The notes under the pieces are model-generated. The model searched no databases. It worked only from the letters and a program-made list of their open reading frames with translations, and was not told the DNA's origin. From contig NZ_CP010897.2 in NCBI RefSeq assembly GCF_000934605.2, positions 4,030,001 through 4,094,000 on the forward strand: a DNA stretch of 64,000 nt, given 5' to 3'. Both the position numbers and the translations under genes were made by a program. Source of the DNA: Pandoraea vervacti (lineage in GTDB: Bacteria > Pseudomonadota > Gammaproteobacteria > Burkholderiales > Burkholderiaceae). Below are positions 34,324-43,333 of the stretch, piece after piece (within the stretch, counting starts at the first letter, position 1; the number at the start of each line of letters is the position of its first letter).

Positions 34324-35421
34324 ATGAGCGTCGAGATCATCGGCATGATTCAAAGCAGTAAGCAATCCGAAATACACCCGAAAAGCGGTGCTGCCGTCGA
34401 CCGAGATTACGTGCGCAATTTCGCGCGGGCTCACGAGCAATCGGGCTTCGACCGCATTCTCGTGCCGCATCACTCCACCAGCCCGTCGGCCACGCTCACG
34501 ATCGCTTACGCGTCGACCGTGACCGAGAACATTCATTTCATGCTCGCGCACCGCCCGGGCTTCGTCGCACCGACGCTGGCGGCGCGCCAGATCGCCACCC
34601 TCGACCAGTTCAGCGGCGGACGCCTTGGCGTTCACTTCATCTCGGGCGGCTCGGATGAAGAACAGCAGCGCGACGGCGACTTTCTCCTGCATGACGAGCG
34701 CTACGCCCGCACCGACGAATATCTGAGCATTCTGCGCCGGATCTGGACGGAGGACACGCCGTTCGATCACGACGGCAAGTATTACCGCTTCAAGCAAGGC
34801 TTCTCCGAAGTCAAGCCGGTGCAGCAGCCGCATGTGCCGATCTTCTTCGGTGGCGCTTCGGATGCGGCCGTCGCCGTCGCGGCCAAGCATGCCGACATCT
34901 ATGCGCTCTGGGGCGAATCGCTCGATCAGGTGCGCGACATCACCACGCGCGTGCGTGCAGCCGCCGCCGCGCATGGTCGCGTGCCGCGCTTCTCGGTGTC
35001 GTTCCGCCCGGTGCTGGCCGAGACCGAAGCGAAGGCATGGGAGCGCGCCGACAAGATCCTCGCGCAGGCCAAGGCGATCCGCGAAGCCGCCGGCCTGCCG
35101 CAAGGCTCGGCACTGCAAAGCGAAGGGGCGCGACGTCTGCTGGCCGCCGCCGAAAAGGGCGCGCGACTGGACAAGGTCCTGTGGACGGAGATCGCCAAGC
35201 TCATCGGCGGTCGCTCGAATTCCACGGCCCTCGTCGGCACCCCGGAACAGGTCGCCGACGCCCTGCTCGATTACTACGATCTGGGCGTGACGACGTTCCT
35301 CATCCGCGGCTTCGACCCGCTGGGCGACGCCATCGATTACGGCCGCGAACTGATTCCGCGCTTGCGCACGCTGGTCGCCGAGCGCGATCGCCAGAACGAG
35401 GCCACGCGCCGCGCGGCCTGA
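34324..35421 (+). CDS. ssuD: FMNH2-dependent alkanesulfonate monooxygenase-like protein (SsuD family)
   Basis: A 365-residue luciferase-like monooxygenase. SsuD cleaves alkanesulfonates to aldehyde and sulfite with FMNH2 and O2. Features shared with SsuD are LDQFSGGRLGVHFISGGSDEEQQRDGD, the HDERYARTDEYL loop, VPIFFGGASDAAVAVAAKHADIYALWGES and STALVGTPEQVADAL near the C-terminus. It starts the plus-strand run leading into a class II aldolase and SsuA/C/B-type transporter genes. Exact substrate is not resolved; the family also includes other sulfonate and sulfone monooxygenases. Confidence 0.85.
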   Translation: MSVEIIGMIQSSKQSEIHPKSGAAVDRDYVRNFARAHEQSGFDRILVPHHSTSPSATLTIAYASTVTENIHFMLAHRPGFVAPTLAARQIATLDQFSGGRLGVHFISGGSDEEQQRDGDFLLHDERYARTDEYLSILRRIWTEDTPFDHDGKYYRFKQGFSEVKPVQQPHVPIFFGGASDAAVAVAAKHADIYALWGESLDQVRDITTRVRAAAAAHGRVPRFSVSFRPVLAETEAKAWERADKILAQAKAIREAAGLPQGSALQSEGARRLLAAAEKGARLDKVLWTEIAKLIGGRSNSTALVGTPEQVADALLDYYDLGVTTFLIRGFDPLGDAIDYGRELIPRLRTLVAERDRQNEATRRAA

Positions 35422-35454
35422 CTTGACTTGATTTCGACGCACAGGAGAAACCCA

Positions 35455-36345
35455 ATGGCTGCCGTTCTGCCCGTCGACACCCATGGCTTCGGCCGTACGA
35501 ATTCGACGACCTCCCCCCCGAACACCCGCACCACGCCGACCGGTCTCGTGCTCAACGCAGCGCCGCAACAGCGATTCTGGTTCGACGCGCCGCCCGTGCG
35601 CAGCGACATTCTCGCGGAGCGTCGTCATCGCCAGACGCGTCTGGCGGCCGCGTTTCGCATCTTCGCGCGGCATGGCTTCGATTTGGGACTGGCTGGACAC
35701 ATCACCGCACGCGACCCGGAACTGACCGATCACTTCTGGGTGAACCCGCTCGGCGTGCACTTCTCGCGCATCAAAGTCTCAGACCTGTTGCTCGTCAACG
35801 CGAAGGGCGAAACGGTCGTGGGAGACCGCCCGCTGAACAAGGCGGCGTTCGCAATTCATGCGGCGATCCACGAGGCGCATCCGCATCTGGTCGCCGCCGC
35901 GCACACGCACTCGACCTACGGCAAGGCATGGTCGACGCTGGGCCGTGCGCTCGACCCGCTCACCCAGGACTCGTGCGGCTTCTTCGAAGACCACGCCCTG
36001 TTCGATGACTTCACCGGCATGGTGGTCGACGGCAGCGAAGGCGAGCGCATTGCGCAGGCGCTGAACAAGCCGGACGGCAGCGGCACGGTCAAGGGCGTGA
36101 TTCTGAAGAACCACGGCATTCTCACCGCCGGCCCGACAGTGGAGGCCGCCGCGTGGTGGTACATCGCGCTGGAGAACGCGGCGCACACGCAGTTGCTGGC
36201 GCAGGCCGCAGGTACGCCGCAACCGATCGATGAAGCCACCGCACGACACACGCACAGTCAGGTCGGCGGCCCCGAAGGCGCACTGTATTCGTTCGAGAGC
36301 CTTTATGAAGGTCTCGTCGAAGCCGAGCCGGATCTGCTCGACTGA
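35455..36345 (+). CDS. Class II aldolase/adducin family protein
   Basis: A 296-residue class II aldolase-fold protein. The metal-binding HTH motif is in HLVAAAHTHSTYGKAWS, a third His lies in VILKNHGILTAGPTVEAAAW, and a Glu/Asp-rich QDSCGFFEDHALF loop lies between. AGGAG precedes the ATG. These enzymes cleave or decarboxylate phosphorylated or hydroxylated carbonyl compounds. In this operon, directly behind a sulfonate monooxygenase, it may process the carbon skeleton after desulfonation. That link is inferred only from position. Confidence 0.85.
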   Translation: MAAVLPVDTHGFGRTNSTTSPPNTRTTPTGLVLNAAPQQRFWFDAPPVRSDILAERRHRQTRLAAAFRIFARHGFDLGLAGHITARDPELTDHFWVNPLGVHFSRIKVSDLLLVNAKGETVVGDRPLNKAAFAIHAAIHEAHPHLVAAAHTHSTYGKAWSTLGRALDPLTQDSCGFFEDHALFDDFTGMVVDGSEGERIAQALNKPDGSGTVKGVILKNHGILTAGPTVEAAAWWYIALENAAHTQLLAQAAGTPQPIDEATARHTHSQVGGPEGALYSFESLYEGLVEAEPDLLD

Positions 36346-36450
36346 CATGGCTCGCTCGGCGCCGTGGCGCTGCCCGACTGGCACGCCCGCGCACTCATAC
36401 GCACGCAAGCACGCACACAAACATCAGAAATCAACAGGGGAGTCGTATCC

Positions 36451-37494
36451 ATGAAGTTCCGCCACACCGACAAGACCACCCGCGTCGTCACGCCGAACGA
36501 AGTGCATGCCGGTCGCCGCAAAGTGCTGCGCGCAGGCGCCGCCGCAGCGCTGGCCGCCCCCGCGCTGTTGCTCGGGCGTCAGGCCTGGTCGCAGCCCAGG
36601 AAGCTCACGTTCGCGTGGAACCAGAACTCGTTCTGCCTCACGCCCATCGTCGCTGCGCAGGAGCGTGGCTTCTTCGAGAAGAACGGCCTGCAAGTCGATC
36701 TGATCAACTACAGCGGCTCGACAGACCAGTTGCTCGAATCCATCGCCACCGGCAAGGCCGACACCGCCGTGGGCATGATCCATCGCTGGCTCAAGCCGCT
36801 TGAATCGGGCTTCGACGTGAAGATCATCGGCAGCTCGCACGGCGGCTGCGTGCGGCTGCTCGGCTCGAAGGCGGCGGGCATCACGTCGCTCGCCGCGCTC
36901 AAGGGCAAGACCGTCGGCGTGTCGGATCTGGCCGCACCGGGTAAGCACTTCTTCCAGATTCTGCTCGCGAAAAACGGTATCGACGCGGAGCGCGACATCA
37001 CGTGGCGTCAATATCCGGCGGACCTGCTGGGCGTGGCTGTCGACAAGGGTGAGATTCAGGCGATTGCCGACGGCGATCCGAACCTGTACCTGCTGGAGAA
37101 GCGCACCAACGGCGCCTACGTCGAACTGGCGACCAACCTCAGTGGCGAGTACGCCCGCAAGGTGTGCTGCGTGGTCGGCGCGCGCGGCGATCTGGTGCGC
37201 AACGACCGGGCAGCGGCCAGTGCGCTGGCGCGCTCCATCGTGCAGGCCACCGAGTTCGTCAACGAGAATCCGAACGAGGCCGCCAAGATCTTCGCCAAGT
37301 ACTCGCCGAAGATCAGCACCGAAGACCTGCGCAAGCTGTACGCCACGCTCACGTATTCCCATCATCCGACCGGCGTCGATCTGCGCGACGAAATCGCGTA
37401 CTTCGCCGACGACTTCCGTCGCATCGGCGTGCTCAAGAAGACGACCGATCCGCAGAAACTCGCGCAGCACGTCTACGCCAATGTGCTCGGCTGA
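36451..37494 (+). CDS. ssuA: Sulfonate/nitrate-type ABC transporter substrate-binding protein with Tat signal
   Basis: A 347-residue periplasmic binding protein of the SsuA/TauA family. The N-terminus has a twin-arginine signal (RRKVLRAGAAAALAAPALLLG), indicating export in the folded state. Mature features are LTFAWNQNSFCLTPIVAAQERGFFEKNGLQV, a TDQLLESIATGKADTAVGM segment and ALKGKTVGVSDLAAPGKHF. The start at 36451 follows AGGGGAG. It precedes permease and ATPase genes and should deliver an organosulfonate or similar anion to them. Confidence 0.86.
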   Translation: MKFRHTDKTTRVVTPNEVHAGRRKVLRAGAAAALAAPALLLGRQAWSQPRKLTFAWNQNSFCLTPIVAAQERGFFEKNGLQVDLINYSGSTDQLLESIATGKADTAVGMIHRWLKPLESGFDVKIIGSSHGGCVRLLGSKAAGITSLAALKGKTVGVSDLAAPGKHFFQILLAKNGIDAERDITWRQYPADLLGVAVDKGEIQAIADGDPNLYLLEKRTNGAYVELATNLSGEYARKVCCVVGARGDLVRNDRAAASALARSIVQATEFVNENPNEAAKIFAKYSPKISTEDLRKLYATLTYSHHPTGVDLRDEIAYFADDFRRIGVLKKTTDPQKLAQHVYANVLG

Positions 37495-37519
37495 CCCTGC
37501 GCCCCATGGATAAACGATC

Positions 37520-38695
37520 ATGAGTGCCATTCTCGACAACGCAGCGCTGCGCGGGGCGTCCCCGGCCGGCGCGCTGGAATTGACGGAACACGCCGAAGGA
37601 TCGACGCTGCGATTGCCTGCGTCGGCGCCGGCGTCCACTTCTGCCTCTGCTTACGCTTCGGCGTCAGCCCCCTCCCTGCCCCGCTTCGACGAGACGCAAA
37701 TCGATCAACTGTTCGCCGCACCGCGCACCCCGGCCTTGTGGGGCGTCGGGTTCGCCGCCGCGCTCGCATGGGCGGCGTTCGGCTCGCTCACGCTGCGCTG
37801 GCCGAATAAGGTCGTCGGCTTCGCCGACTGGGCGTTTACGGAGGAGCTGGGCGTGTTCGCTCTCGTGGTGGCCGCGCTGCTCGCCGTCTTGTCGGTGTCC
37901 GGTCGTGCAACACCGCCGCTGCTACGTCTGCGTGAAGCCCTGACGGGCGCGGGACCATGGCTCGTGGCGATCCCGGTGGCGCTCTCGGCATGGGAGATCC
38001 TCACGGCGAAAACCGGCACACTGCCCACGCCGTTCTTCGCACCGCCACAAGCGCTCATCGAGGTCTACACGGAAGACTGGCGACGTCTGGGCGACAGTGC
38101 GGTCAACACGCTCAAGCTGCTGGGGCTGGGCTTCGGCTTCGGGGCAATTGCCGGCTTTCTGATCGGCGTGTCGATCGGCTGGTCGCGGGCGATCGGCTAT
38201 TGGGTGCATCCCGTGCTGCGCGTGCTCGGTCCCGTACCGGCCACGGCGCTGCTGCCGCTCACGTTCTACTTCTTCCCGTCGAGCTATTCGGCAGCGGCCT
38301 TTCTGATTGCGCTGTCGACGGCATTTCCCGTGGCCGTGCTCACGTGGTCGGGCGTTGCAGGCGTGAACAAGAGCTATTACGACGTGGCGCGCACGCTTGG
38401 CGCTTCCGAAGCCTTTCTCGTGCTGCGCGTCGCGATTCCGGCCGCGCTGCCGAATGTGTTCGTCGGCCTGTTCATGGGACTGGGCGCCTCGTTCTCGGTG
38501 CTTGTCACCGCCGAGATGATGGGCGTGAAGTCCGGCCTTGGCTGGTATCTCACGTGGGCTCAGGGCTGGGCGTCGTACGTGAACATGTACGCCGCGCTCA
38601 TCGTCATGGCTCTGCTCTTCTCCGGCGTGATCACGCTGCTCTTCACCGTACGCGACCGCGCCCTCGCCTGGCAGAAAGGAACCGTCAAATGGTAA
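37520..38695 (+). CDS. ssuC: Sulfonate-type ABC transporter permease
   Basis: A 391-residue permease, about 120 residues longer than E. coli SsuC. An N-terminal extension holds a Ser/Ala-rich stretch and two extra membrane segments before the standard BPD_transp_1 core. The EAA-type cytoplasmic loop is visible as SYYDVARTLGASEAFLVLRVAIPAALPNVF. Its 3' end overlaps the ATPase gene by 7 bp. It forms the inner-membrane channel for the SsuA-type protein encoded upstream. Confidence 0.87.
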   Translation: MSAILDNAALRGASPAGALELTEHAEGSTLRLPASAPASTSASAYASASAPSLPRFDETQIDQLFAAPRTPALWGVGFAAALAWAAFGSLTLRWPNKVVGFADWAFTEELGVFALVVAALLAVLSVSGRATPPLLRLREALTGAGPWLVAIPVALSAWEILTAKTGTLPTPFFAPPQALIEVYTEDWRRLGDSAVNTLKLLGLGFGFGAIAGFLIGVSIGWSRAIGYWVHPVLRVLGPVPATALLPLTFYFFPSSYSAAAFLIALSTAFPVAVLTWSGVAGVNKSYYDVARTLGASEAFLVLRVAIPAALPNVFVGLFMGLGASFSVLVTAEMMGVKSGLGWYLTWAQGWASYVNMYAALIVMALLFSGVITLLFTVRDRALAWQKGTVKW

Positions 38696-39552
38696 GCGCC
38701 GCCACCTCTTCCCCGACGTTCGCCGGCGCAGATGCCCAAGCGCAGCACGCCCGGCAAGCGCCAACAGTGACCGATCGTCAATCGTCGGCCAACGACACCG
38801 GCGCACAAATCGACATTCAGGGTGTGAGCCACTGGTTCGGCTCGCGACAGGCGCCGTTGCAGGTGCTCGATGGCGTCGATCTGAAGGTCGCCCCCGGCGA
38901 ATTCGTCGCATTGCTCGGCCCGAGCGGCTGCGGCAAGTCCACGTTGCTGCGTCTGGTCGCCGGACTGGAGACAGCCACGCGCGGGGCGATTACGCAGGAC
39001 GGCGCACCGATTACGCGTCCCGATCCGTCGCGCATCGTCGTGTTTCAGGACCCCACGCTGTACCCATGGCGCACGGTGCGCGATAACGTCGCGCTCGGTT
39101 TGCAGGCGCGCGGCGTGTTGGCCAGGGAGCGGCCTCGCGTCGACGCTGCACTGGCGCGCGTGGGCTTGTCGGAATTCGCCGATGCCTTTCCGCACCAACT
39201 CTCCGGCGGCATGGCGCAACGCGTGGCGCTGGCGCGTGCGCTGGTGAACGATCCGCGTCTGCTCGTGCTCGACGAGCCGCTCGGCAAGCTGGACTCGCTC
39301 ACGCGACTGGCCATGCAAAGCGAACTGGTCGACCTGTGGCAACGCGCGGGCTTCTCGGCGCTGCTCGTGACGCACGACGTGGAAGAGGCTCTGTTTCTGG
39401 CACAACGCGTGATCGTCTTCAGCCCGCGTCCGGCGAAGATCGTGGCGGAGTTGCGGGTCGACTTGCCGTATCCGCGACATCGTGGCGACGCCCGTATCAC
39501 CGAACTGCGCCACGAAGCGCTCCGACATCTGGGGCTCGATGCCAGTTGGTAA
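38689..39552 (+). CDS. ssuB: Sulfonate-type ABC transporter ATP-binding protein
   Basis: A 287-residue ABC ATPase of the SsuB/TauB/NrtD group. Walker A is GPSGCGKST, the Q-loop is in VVFQDPTLYPWRTVRDNV, the signature is LSGGMAQRVALARAL and Walker B is LLVLDEPLGKLD. The switch His is in VTHDVEEALFLAQRV. A ~45-residue polar N-terminal extension precedes the domain. The start overlaps the permease stop, so the two are translationally coupled. Confidence 0.9.
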   Translation: MVSAATSSPTFAGADAQAQHARQAPTVTDRQSSANDTGAQIDIQGVSHWFGSRQAPLQVLDGVDLKVAPGEFVALLGPSGCGKSTLLRLVAGLETATRGAITQDGAPITRPDPSRIVVFQDPTLYPWRTVRDNVALGLQARGVLARERPRVDAALARVGLSEFADAFPHQLSGGMAQRVALARALVNDPRLLVLDEPLGKLDSLTRLAMQSELVDLWQRAGFSALLVTHDVEEALFLAQRVIVFSPRPAKIVAELRVDLPYPRHRGDARITELRHEALRHLGLDASW

Positions 39553-39645
39553 GTCTCTTCCCGCATTCGCTGTGCGCAGTCCCGATATGCCTGTCACGTC
39601 GTCCTTCCTGCGGTCGTCGGCCCGTTCCCCAGCGGAGCGGCGTCG

Positions 39646-40920
39646 ATGACCTCGCCGCCCTCTCATCTCTGGCTGAACGCCCTGTTGCAGGCATTGCAGT
39701 TCGTGCAATCCGCGTGGCTTGAGGCCCTTTATGCGCTCGGCATCACCGACGACTCGCATGGCGCGCCTGCCTGGCCGTTCGCGTCTCGCATCGCCGGTGA
39801 GAATCTCGTCATCGATGTCTCGCTCGCCCGGCAGTTTGCATGGATGCTCGCGGCGATTGCGTTCGCCGTTGCCTGCCTGCTGATCGCGCTGCTGTGGCGA
39901 CGCGCCTGGCGCTGGCTCGCGCTCGCCGCCATCGGTGCGCTGCTCGTCGCGCCGTGGCCATCGCCTTCGTTATGGCTCACGGCGGCCGTGCCCACGAGCT
40001 TCCATTCGAGTCCGACGGGATTCACGGTGCAGAGCATCGCGCGCGGCTCGCGTGTGTACGCGGCGCAATGCGCGGCATGCCACGGCGCCGACGGACGCGG
40101 CGAAGGCCCCCTTGCCGCGACGCTCGATCGCTGGCCGCCGACGATGGCGAGCGCACTGCTGAGCCGCCGCGCGGATGGCGAACTGTTCTGGCACGTGTTG
40201 TATGGCATGCGTCGCGAACAGGGTGTCACGATGCCGGGGTTTGCCGGACGTCTCAGCGACCGTGAAATATGGGCTGCGCTCGATTACATGCGTGTGCTCT
40301 CGGCCTCTGCCGGGATGGCCGCCGGCGGCAGTTGGCCGGTGCCGATCGCACTGCCCTCCCTTACCGTCAAATGCGCCGATGGCCCGGCGCGTCAGGTCGC
40401 GGCATGGCGAGGTCGTCAGCGTGTTCGGGTCGTCGCCGTGGACGCCACGCATCCGCCCCCCTTCGAAGATCCGCGCTTTCTCACACTGCTGATCCGCGAC
40501 GGGAACGTGCTGGCGTCGAGGCAGCAGGGGCAGGAGCAGGAGCAAGGGCAGCCCGTGCGGGCGGTGCGCACCGTCACGTCGTCGGGCAAGGCGGCGCAGG
40601 TCACGCCGCTATTCGGCGCACGGGCGGACTGTATTGCCGACTCGCCAGAGGCATGGCAGGTCTTCGCACAGATTGCAGGCGCGTCGCCGGGGTCGCTGGC
40701 GGGCACCGAATGGCTGGCCGATCGCGACGGCTGGCTGCGCGCGCTGGCACCGGCCGGTCGCCGCGGCTGGGCCGATGGCGGACTGATGTGCACCACCTCG
40801 ACTTCGGCGCCCGACGATGCCACGGCCAATGGCCGCAACGGCCCCGATCCGCTGAGCACCACGCTGCGCCGGATGGACGACGACCCGGTGCGCTTCGTCA
40901 AAGGCGGCTTCGTGCATTAG
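39646..40920 (+). CDS. Membrane-anchored c-type cytochrome
   Basis: A 424-residue protein. The N-terminal ~125 residues carry three or four membrane segments. A mono-haem cytochrome c domain follows with CAACH in RGSRVYAAQCAACHGADGRGEGPL and a candidate axial Met in GVTMPGFAGRLSDREIWAALDYM. The C-terminal ~200 residues are a degraded thioredoxin/SCO-like region (LTLLIRDGNVLASR, ADRDGWLRALAP) with a Gln/Glu-rich insert. It sits between sulfonate-transport genes, suggesting periplasmic electron transfer linked to sulfur oxidation, such as sulfite. The exact role is unknown. Confidence 0.78.
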   Translation: MTSPPSHLWLNALLQALQFVQSAWLEALYALGITDDSHGAPAWPFASRIAGENLVIDVSLARQFAWMLAAIAFAVACLLIALLWRRAWRWLALAAIGALLVAPWPSPSLWLTAAVPTSFHSSPTGFTVQSIARGSRVYAAQCAACHGADGRGEGPLAATLDRWPPTMASALLSRRADGELFWHVLYGMRREQGVTMPGFAGRLSDREIWAALDYMRVLSASAGMAAGGSWPVPIALPSLTVKCADGPARQVAAWRGRQRVRVVAVDATHPPPFEDPRFLTLLIRDGNVLASRQQGQEQEQGQPVRAVRTVTSSGKAAQVTPLFGARADCIADSPEAWQVFAQIAGASPGSLAGTEWLADRDGWLRALAPAGRRGWADGGLMCTTSTSAPDDATANGRNGPDPLSTTLRRMDDDPVRFVKGGFVH

Positions 40921-41029
40921 CGCAGGCGACGCGCACATTGCCCGCCGTCTTCGATTCAGGATCAGCACGCGCAACACGCGGTTGACGCGCGGATTCCCAC
41001 CCTTTCCGATCCACCACAGGCTCCACACC

Positions 41030-41998
41030 ATGACGATTTCCCGACGACGCTTCTTGCAATACGTTACGACGACCAGCGCCGCAGGCACGCTCACCGCGCT
41101 CGCCCCGCCGGGCACCGCCTTCGCGCAATCCGGCCGTCAGGTACTCAAGGCCGGCGATCAGAAAGGCGGGCTGCGCGCTCTGCTCGAAGCCGCCGACGAA
41201 CTCAGGCAACTGCCCTACGACATCCAGTGGACGGAATTCCCGGCGGCAGCGCCGCTGGCCGAAGCGCTCAACGCCGGCGCGCTCGACTGCGGTCCGATCG
41301 GCGACGCGCCCGTGATTTTCGCGTTGTCCTCCGGGGCCGCGATCAAGATCATCGGCGCGAACCGTTCGGACGCTTACGGCACCGCCGTGCTGGTGCGCCC
41401 GGACTCGACGCTGCGCACCGCTGCCGATCTCAAGGGCAAGAACGTCGGAACGACACGGGGCTCCATCGGCCATTTCGTCACGCTCAAGGCAATCACGGCG
41501 GCAGGGCTCTCGCCGAGCGACGTCAACTTCCGCTTCCTGCCGCCGGCCGACACGGTCACAGCGCTCGCGAGCGGATCGGTCGATGCATGGGCAACGTGGG
41601 AGCCCTACACGGCGGTGGCGGAGACGACCGGACGCGCACGCGTGCTCGTCAATGGGCGAAGCCTCTGGTCGGGGCTGAGCTATCTCGCTGCGACGGACGC
41701 CGCTGTCGCCGCCAAACAGGAAGTGCTGCGCGACTTCCTCGCGCGTGTGGTGCGCGCCCAGGTCTGGTCGTATCAGCATGTCGACGCATTCTCCGCCGCC
41801 ATGGCGCGCATCATCGGCATTCCGCCCGAAGCCGCGAAGCTGCAGTTCTCGCGACGCGCCACGAAATGGCGCAACATCGACGACGCGCTCATCGCCGAAC
41901 AACAGCGCACGGCAGACTTCTATTCGCAGGTCGGTTTGCTGCGTCAACCGCTCGACGTCAAACCGACGTTCGACCGGCGTTTCCCCATCAAGGTCTGA
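41030..41998 (+). CDS. SsuA-family substrate-binding protein with Tat signal (second copy)
   Basis: A 322-residue aliphatic-sulfonate-type periplasmic binding protein. The Tat signal SRRRFLQYVTTTSAAGTLTALAPPGTAFA opens the chain when the start is taken at 41030; an upstream in-frame ATG would bury it. Mature features are LKAGDQKGGLRALLEAA, ALDCGPIGDAPVIFALSSGAAIKIIGANRS and LKGKNVGTTRGSIGHFV. It has no permease gene of its own and may share the SsuC/SsuB-type proteins encoded ~2 kb upstream. It is clearly distinct in sequence from the other binding protein of this cluster. Confidence 0.84.
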   Translation: MTISRRRFLQYVTTTSAAGTLTALAPPGTAFAQSGRQVLKAGDQKGGLRALLEAADELRQLPYDIQWTEFPAAAPLAEALNAGALDCGPIGDAPVIFALSSGAAIKIIGANRSDAYGTAVLVRPDSTLRTAADLKGKNVGTTRGSIGHFVTLKAITAAGLSPSDVNFRFLPPADTVTALASGSVDAWATWEPYTAVAETTGRARVLVNGRSLWSGLSYLAATDAAVAAKQEVLRDFLARVVRAQVWSYQHVDAFSAAMARIIGIPPEAAKLQFSRRATKWRNIDDALIAEQQRTADFYSQVGLLRQPLDVKPTFDRRFPIKV

Positions 41999-42053
41999 CC
42001 AGGGTTCGATCAGCGGTTCAGTCGATCCTTCGGTCGACCGTTCGGCGACGGTC

Positions 42054-42087
42054 CGGTCGACGGCGCGGTCGACGGCGCGGTCGACGG
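42054..42087. repeat. 12-bp tandem repeat downstream of the binding-protein gene
   Basis: CGGTCGACGGCG is repeated at 42054, 42066 and (10 bases) 42078, within a wider GGTCGACNG-rich tract from 42026. It lies in the 252-bp gap before the LysE-family gene. Confidence 0.65.
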
Positions 42088-42250
42088 TTGCCCAAGACGG
42101 TCCGGACGCACGGGAGGTCGAGTCGCCCGATGCGCCGCCCGGCGCCAAGTGGCTTGGCGGGAATTTGACGAAGTGTCTCTGGCGCCTGCGCCAAGGCGCC
42201 CGGACACTGGGGACTCTCGTGTCCTTGCCCCATCGGGCCCCAGGCTCGCC

Positions 42251-42892
42251 ATGATCGCCAACGCCACGCTCGACACCCATCTTCTGATCGCCTTCACAGC
42301 GTATTTCGTCAATGCCGCCAGCCCGGGGCCGAGCAACCTGGCGATCATGTCCATTGCCGCCAATCACGGCCGACGCCCGGCGCTGACCTTTGCGCTCGGG
42401 GTGATGTCCGGCTCGCTCTTCTGGGCGATGGTCGCCATGCTCGGGATCTCGGCAACGCTACTGGCATACGCGCAATTTCTCGTGGCGCTCAAGATTTTCG
42501 GCGGTGCGTATCTTCTGTGGCTGGCCTTCAAGTCGGGGCGCGCTGCGTTGCGGCCCTCGTCCTCGGCGACGTTCGTACCGACGGATGCCAACGGCAACCT
42601 GTCGCTCAGGCGCCTTTATCTGCGCGGCACGCTTCTGCACCTGACCAACCCGAAGGCCGTGCTCGGATGGATGTCGGTCGTAGCGCTGGCGTCGGGACCG
42701 GACGGCGCCTTGCCCGTGGCGGTCGTGCCCGGCTGCGCTGCGCTCGGCCTCACGATCTTCTGCGGCTACGCCATGCTTTTCTCCACACGCACGGCGCGGC
42801 GTGTCCATCTGCGCATTCGCCGCGGGCTGGACGGATGTCTCGCGGTCGTCTTCGGCACCGCCGGGTGGCAGTTGCTGACCTCGCGTATGTAA
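42251..42892 (+). CDS. LysE/RhtB family amino-acid exporter
   Basis: A 213-residue inner-membrane protein with about six membrane segments. The family-defining phrase FVNAASPGPSNLAIMSIAANHGRRPAL lies near the N-terminus, GGAYLLWLAFKSGR follows, and LTNPKAVLGWMSV is the second conserved loop. Such proteins export amino acids such as threonine, homoserine or lysine. The ATG at 42251 fits the family start; an upstream in-frame extension covers the repeat-rich gap. The ribosome-binding site is weak. Confidence 0.88.
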   Translation: MIANATLDTHLLIAFTAYFVNAASPGPSNLAIMSIAANHGRRPALTFALGVMSGSLFWAMVAMLGISATLLAYAQFLVALKIFGGAYLLWLAFKSGRAALRPSSSATFVPTDANGNLSLRRLYLRGTLLHLTNPKAVLGWMSVVALASGPDGALPVAVVPGCAALGLTIFCGYAMLFSTRTARRVHLRIRRGLDGCLAVVFGTAGWQLLTSRM

Positions 42893-43023
42893 GCGGCAAG
42901 CCCCCGAAGGACGAACGGGCTTCGCCTGTGCTAGGGTGACGCCCTACGTCCCTCCACCTTCGTGGCATGACAGCCTGACGACACTCTGCCGCCCGGCTGC
43001 AAGCGCTGCGCACACGTTCGCCC

Positions 43024-43278
43024 ATGCTCGATTTCGACGCCGACGCGCTGATGCGTCTCGTAACCACGCCCATGCCCTACGGCAAACACAAGGGCACGAT
43101 GATTGCCGACCTGCCCGGGAACTACTTGAGCTGGTTCGCCCGGGAGGGCTTCCCGCCGGGCGATATCGGCCGCCTGCTCGCGCTGATGCACGAGATCGAT
43201 CACAACGCGCTCGGTGAACTGCTCAAGCCGTTGCGCGTGCAGGCCGCGCGCGCGAGGTCATCGACGGCAAGCGACTGA
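43024..43278 (+). CDS. DUF3820 family small protein
   Basis: An 84-residue protein with the DUF3820 pattern: MPYGKHKGTMIADLPGNYLSWFAREGFPPGDIGRLLALM. Pfam describes this family as putative quorum-sensing-regulated virulence factors, from work on a Pseudomonas member. No lux-box-like site is visible in the 131 bp upstream here, so that description should not be carried over without test. It lies between the exporter gene and the convergent amidase. Confidence 0.82.
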   Translation: MLDFDADALMRLVTTPMPYGKHKGTMIADLPGNYLSWFAREGFPPGDIGRLLALMHEIDHNALGELLKPLRVQAARARSSTASD

Positions 43279-43333
43279 CGGCCGGCGAGCGGCCCCTGCG
43301 GCTCGCGGCGTCTGATGCAGGCGTCGCTTTGCG

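Noticed and set aside
42054..42087. Possible CRISPR array or integration site from the 12-bp repeats
   Set aside because: The units are contiguous without spacers and no cas gene is nearby.
43024..43278. Counting the DUF3820 gene as part of the local quorum-sensing regulon
   Set aside because: The family description mentions quorum sensing, but no CTGTCAACGTTGACAG-like site lies upstream and it is 14 kb from the luxI block.
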